Notes under the pieces: model-generated | Told to the model about the DNA's origin: nothing | The model's input: only the letters and a program-made list of their open reading frames with translations | The model's database searches: none | Assembly: GCF_004123795.1 (NCBI RefSeq) | Contig: NZ_MSSM01000015.1 | Location: forward strand, 26,582 to 90,581 | Source: Lacticaseibacillus chiayiensis | GTDB taxonomy: Bacteria; Bacillota; Bacilli; Lactobacillales; Lactobacillaceae | Length of the DNA stretch: 64,000 bases | Reading direction: 5' to 3' | Position numbers and translations under genes: made by a program | Shown: positions 63,911 to 64,000 of the stretch, one piece after another | Numbering within the stretch: the first letter of the stretch is position 1 | How the letters are laid out: each line of letters starts with the position of its first letter

Positions 63911-64000
63911 TAACGCGTTCGCCGGCGCAGAAGCCTGCGTATAAGGACCTTGGTCGCAATGGCAAGGACCGCCATCACGCCCAAGGCCACTTATACTTCG
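63911..64000 (+). repeat. interspersed palindromic repeat, copy G (cut by the window end)
   Basis: Begins TAACGCGTTCGCCGGCGCAG and continues through GTATAAGGACCTTGGTCGCAATGGC to CCAAGGCCACTTATACTTCG at the window edge. ATAAG/CTTAT and CCTTGG/CCAAGG are paired as in copy A; the outer right arm lies outside the window. Confidence 0.9.

Larger units (their letters stand above)
63751..64000. other. intergenic region to the window end, with promoter and repeat copy G
   Basis: Contains a palindrome GAAAAATATTTTC (63798-63810), possibly an RpiR operator, a plus-strand promoter and the start of repeat copy G. No coding sequence is seen. Confidence 0.6.

Overview
The window looks like chromosomal DNA of a lactic acid bacterium of the Lacticaseibacillus casei group (L. 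casei, paracasei, rhamnosus or a close relative). The evidence is: (i) a complete myo-inositol operon in the order iolT-A-B-C-D-G1-G2-E-J-K with a divergent iolR, the arrangement I know from L. casei; (ii) a full-length phosphoketolase plus acetate kinase; (iii) a lysine-type MurE next to an aspartate racemase, matching an L-Lys/D-Asp cell wall; (iv) Firmicute-style AGGAGG ribosome sites and many TTG/GTG starts. The species cannot be fixed from sequence alone. No rRNA, tRNA, CRISPR array, transposase or prophage gene was seen.

Layout. 0-7.4 kb: a partial hypothetical gene, rarA, ackA, a calcineurin-type phosphatase, a MagIII-like DNA glycosylase, a thiamine-binding-type protein, a DHA2 drug exporter and two very small ORFs. 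7.4-13.9 kb: phosphoketolase, an OppA lipoprotein, a Nudix hydrolase and a bacterial eRF1-like (baeRF) protein. 13.9-24.8 kb: redox and membrane genes (FAD/NAD(P)-binding protein, NADH oxidase, TPM protein, TSUP/DUF1634 pair, flavodoxin, D-2-hydroxyacid dehydrogenase, PPOX protein) with several small unknowns, one behind a LexA-like box. 25.1-27.1 kb: an envelope-stress cluster (GlsB/YeaQ, AmaP, DUF2273, two Asp23 proteins). 27.4-31.9 kb: DUF969-DUF979-pcp, an F420-type NADP oxidoreductase and gatD. 32.1-37.5 kb: the origin-proximal block rsmG-noc-parA-parB-DUF951-ychF-DUF1129. 37.6-48.0 kb: an LPXTG gene remnant, guaB, a VanRS-like two-component system co-transcribed with dacA, a GreA paralogue, murE, racD and an aldo/keto reductase. 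48.3-62.8 kb: inositol catabolism plus two TIM-barrel isomerase genes. 62.9 kb to the end: a divergent RpiR regulator and the promoter of a gene beyond the window.

The most striking element that is not a gene is an interspersed palindromic repeat of about 115 bp. I found five complete copies (1889, 22369, 22488, 24988 and 27137, the last inverted), one truncated copy (37594) and one cut by the window edge (63911). Each can fold into one long hairpin. The copies differ by paired, compensating changes in the stems, for example GAAGCC/GGCTTC, GAAACC/GGTTTC and GGAACC/GGTTCC, and CCTTGG/CCAAGG against CCTCAGG/CCTGAGG. This argues for selection on, or mobilisation through, a folded form. One truncated copy is fused to a broken surface-protein gene, one has captured the stop codon of an asp23 gene frameshifted by an exact 16-bp tandem duplication, and a tandem pair is flanked by a perfect 10-bp direct repeat.

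How the genes work together: IolT imports inositol; IolG1/G2, E, D, B, C and J convert it to dihydroxyacetone phosphate and malonate semialdehyde; IolA and IolK handle the semialdehyde. Candidate cre sites lie at the iolT start region, before iolA and before the two downstream TIM-barrel genes, which a terminator separates from iolK. Cell-wall genes (gatD, VanRS-like/dacA, murE, racD) and envelope-stress genes (amaP/asp23) form a second theme, and chromosome segregation (noc/parAB) a third.
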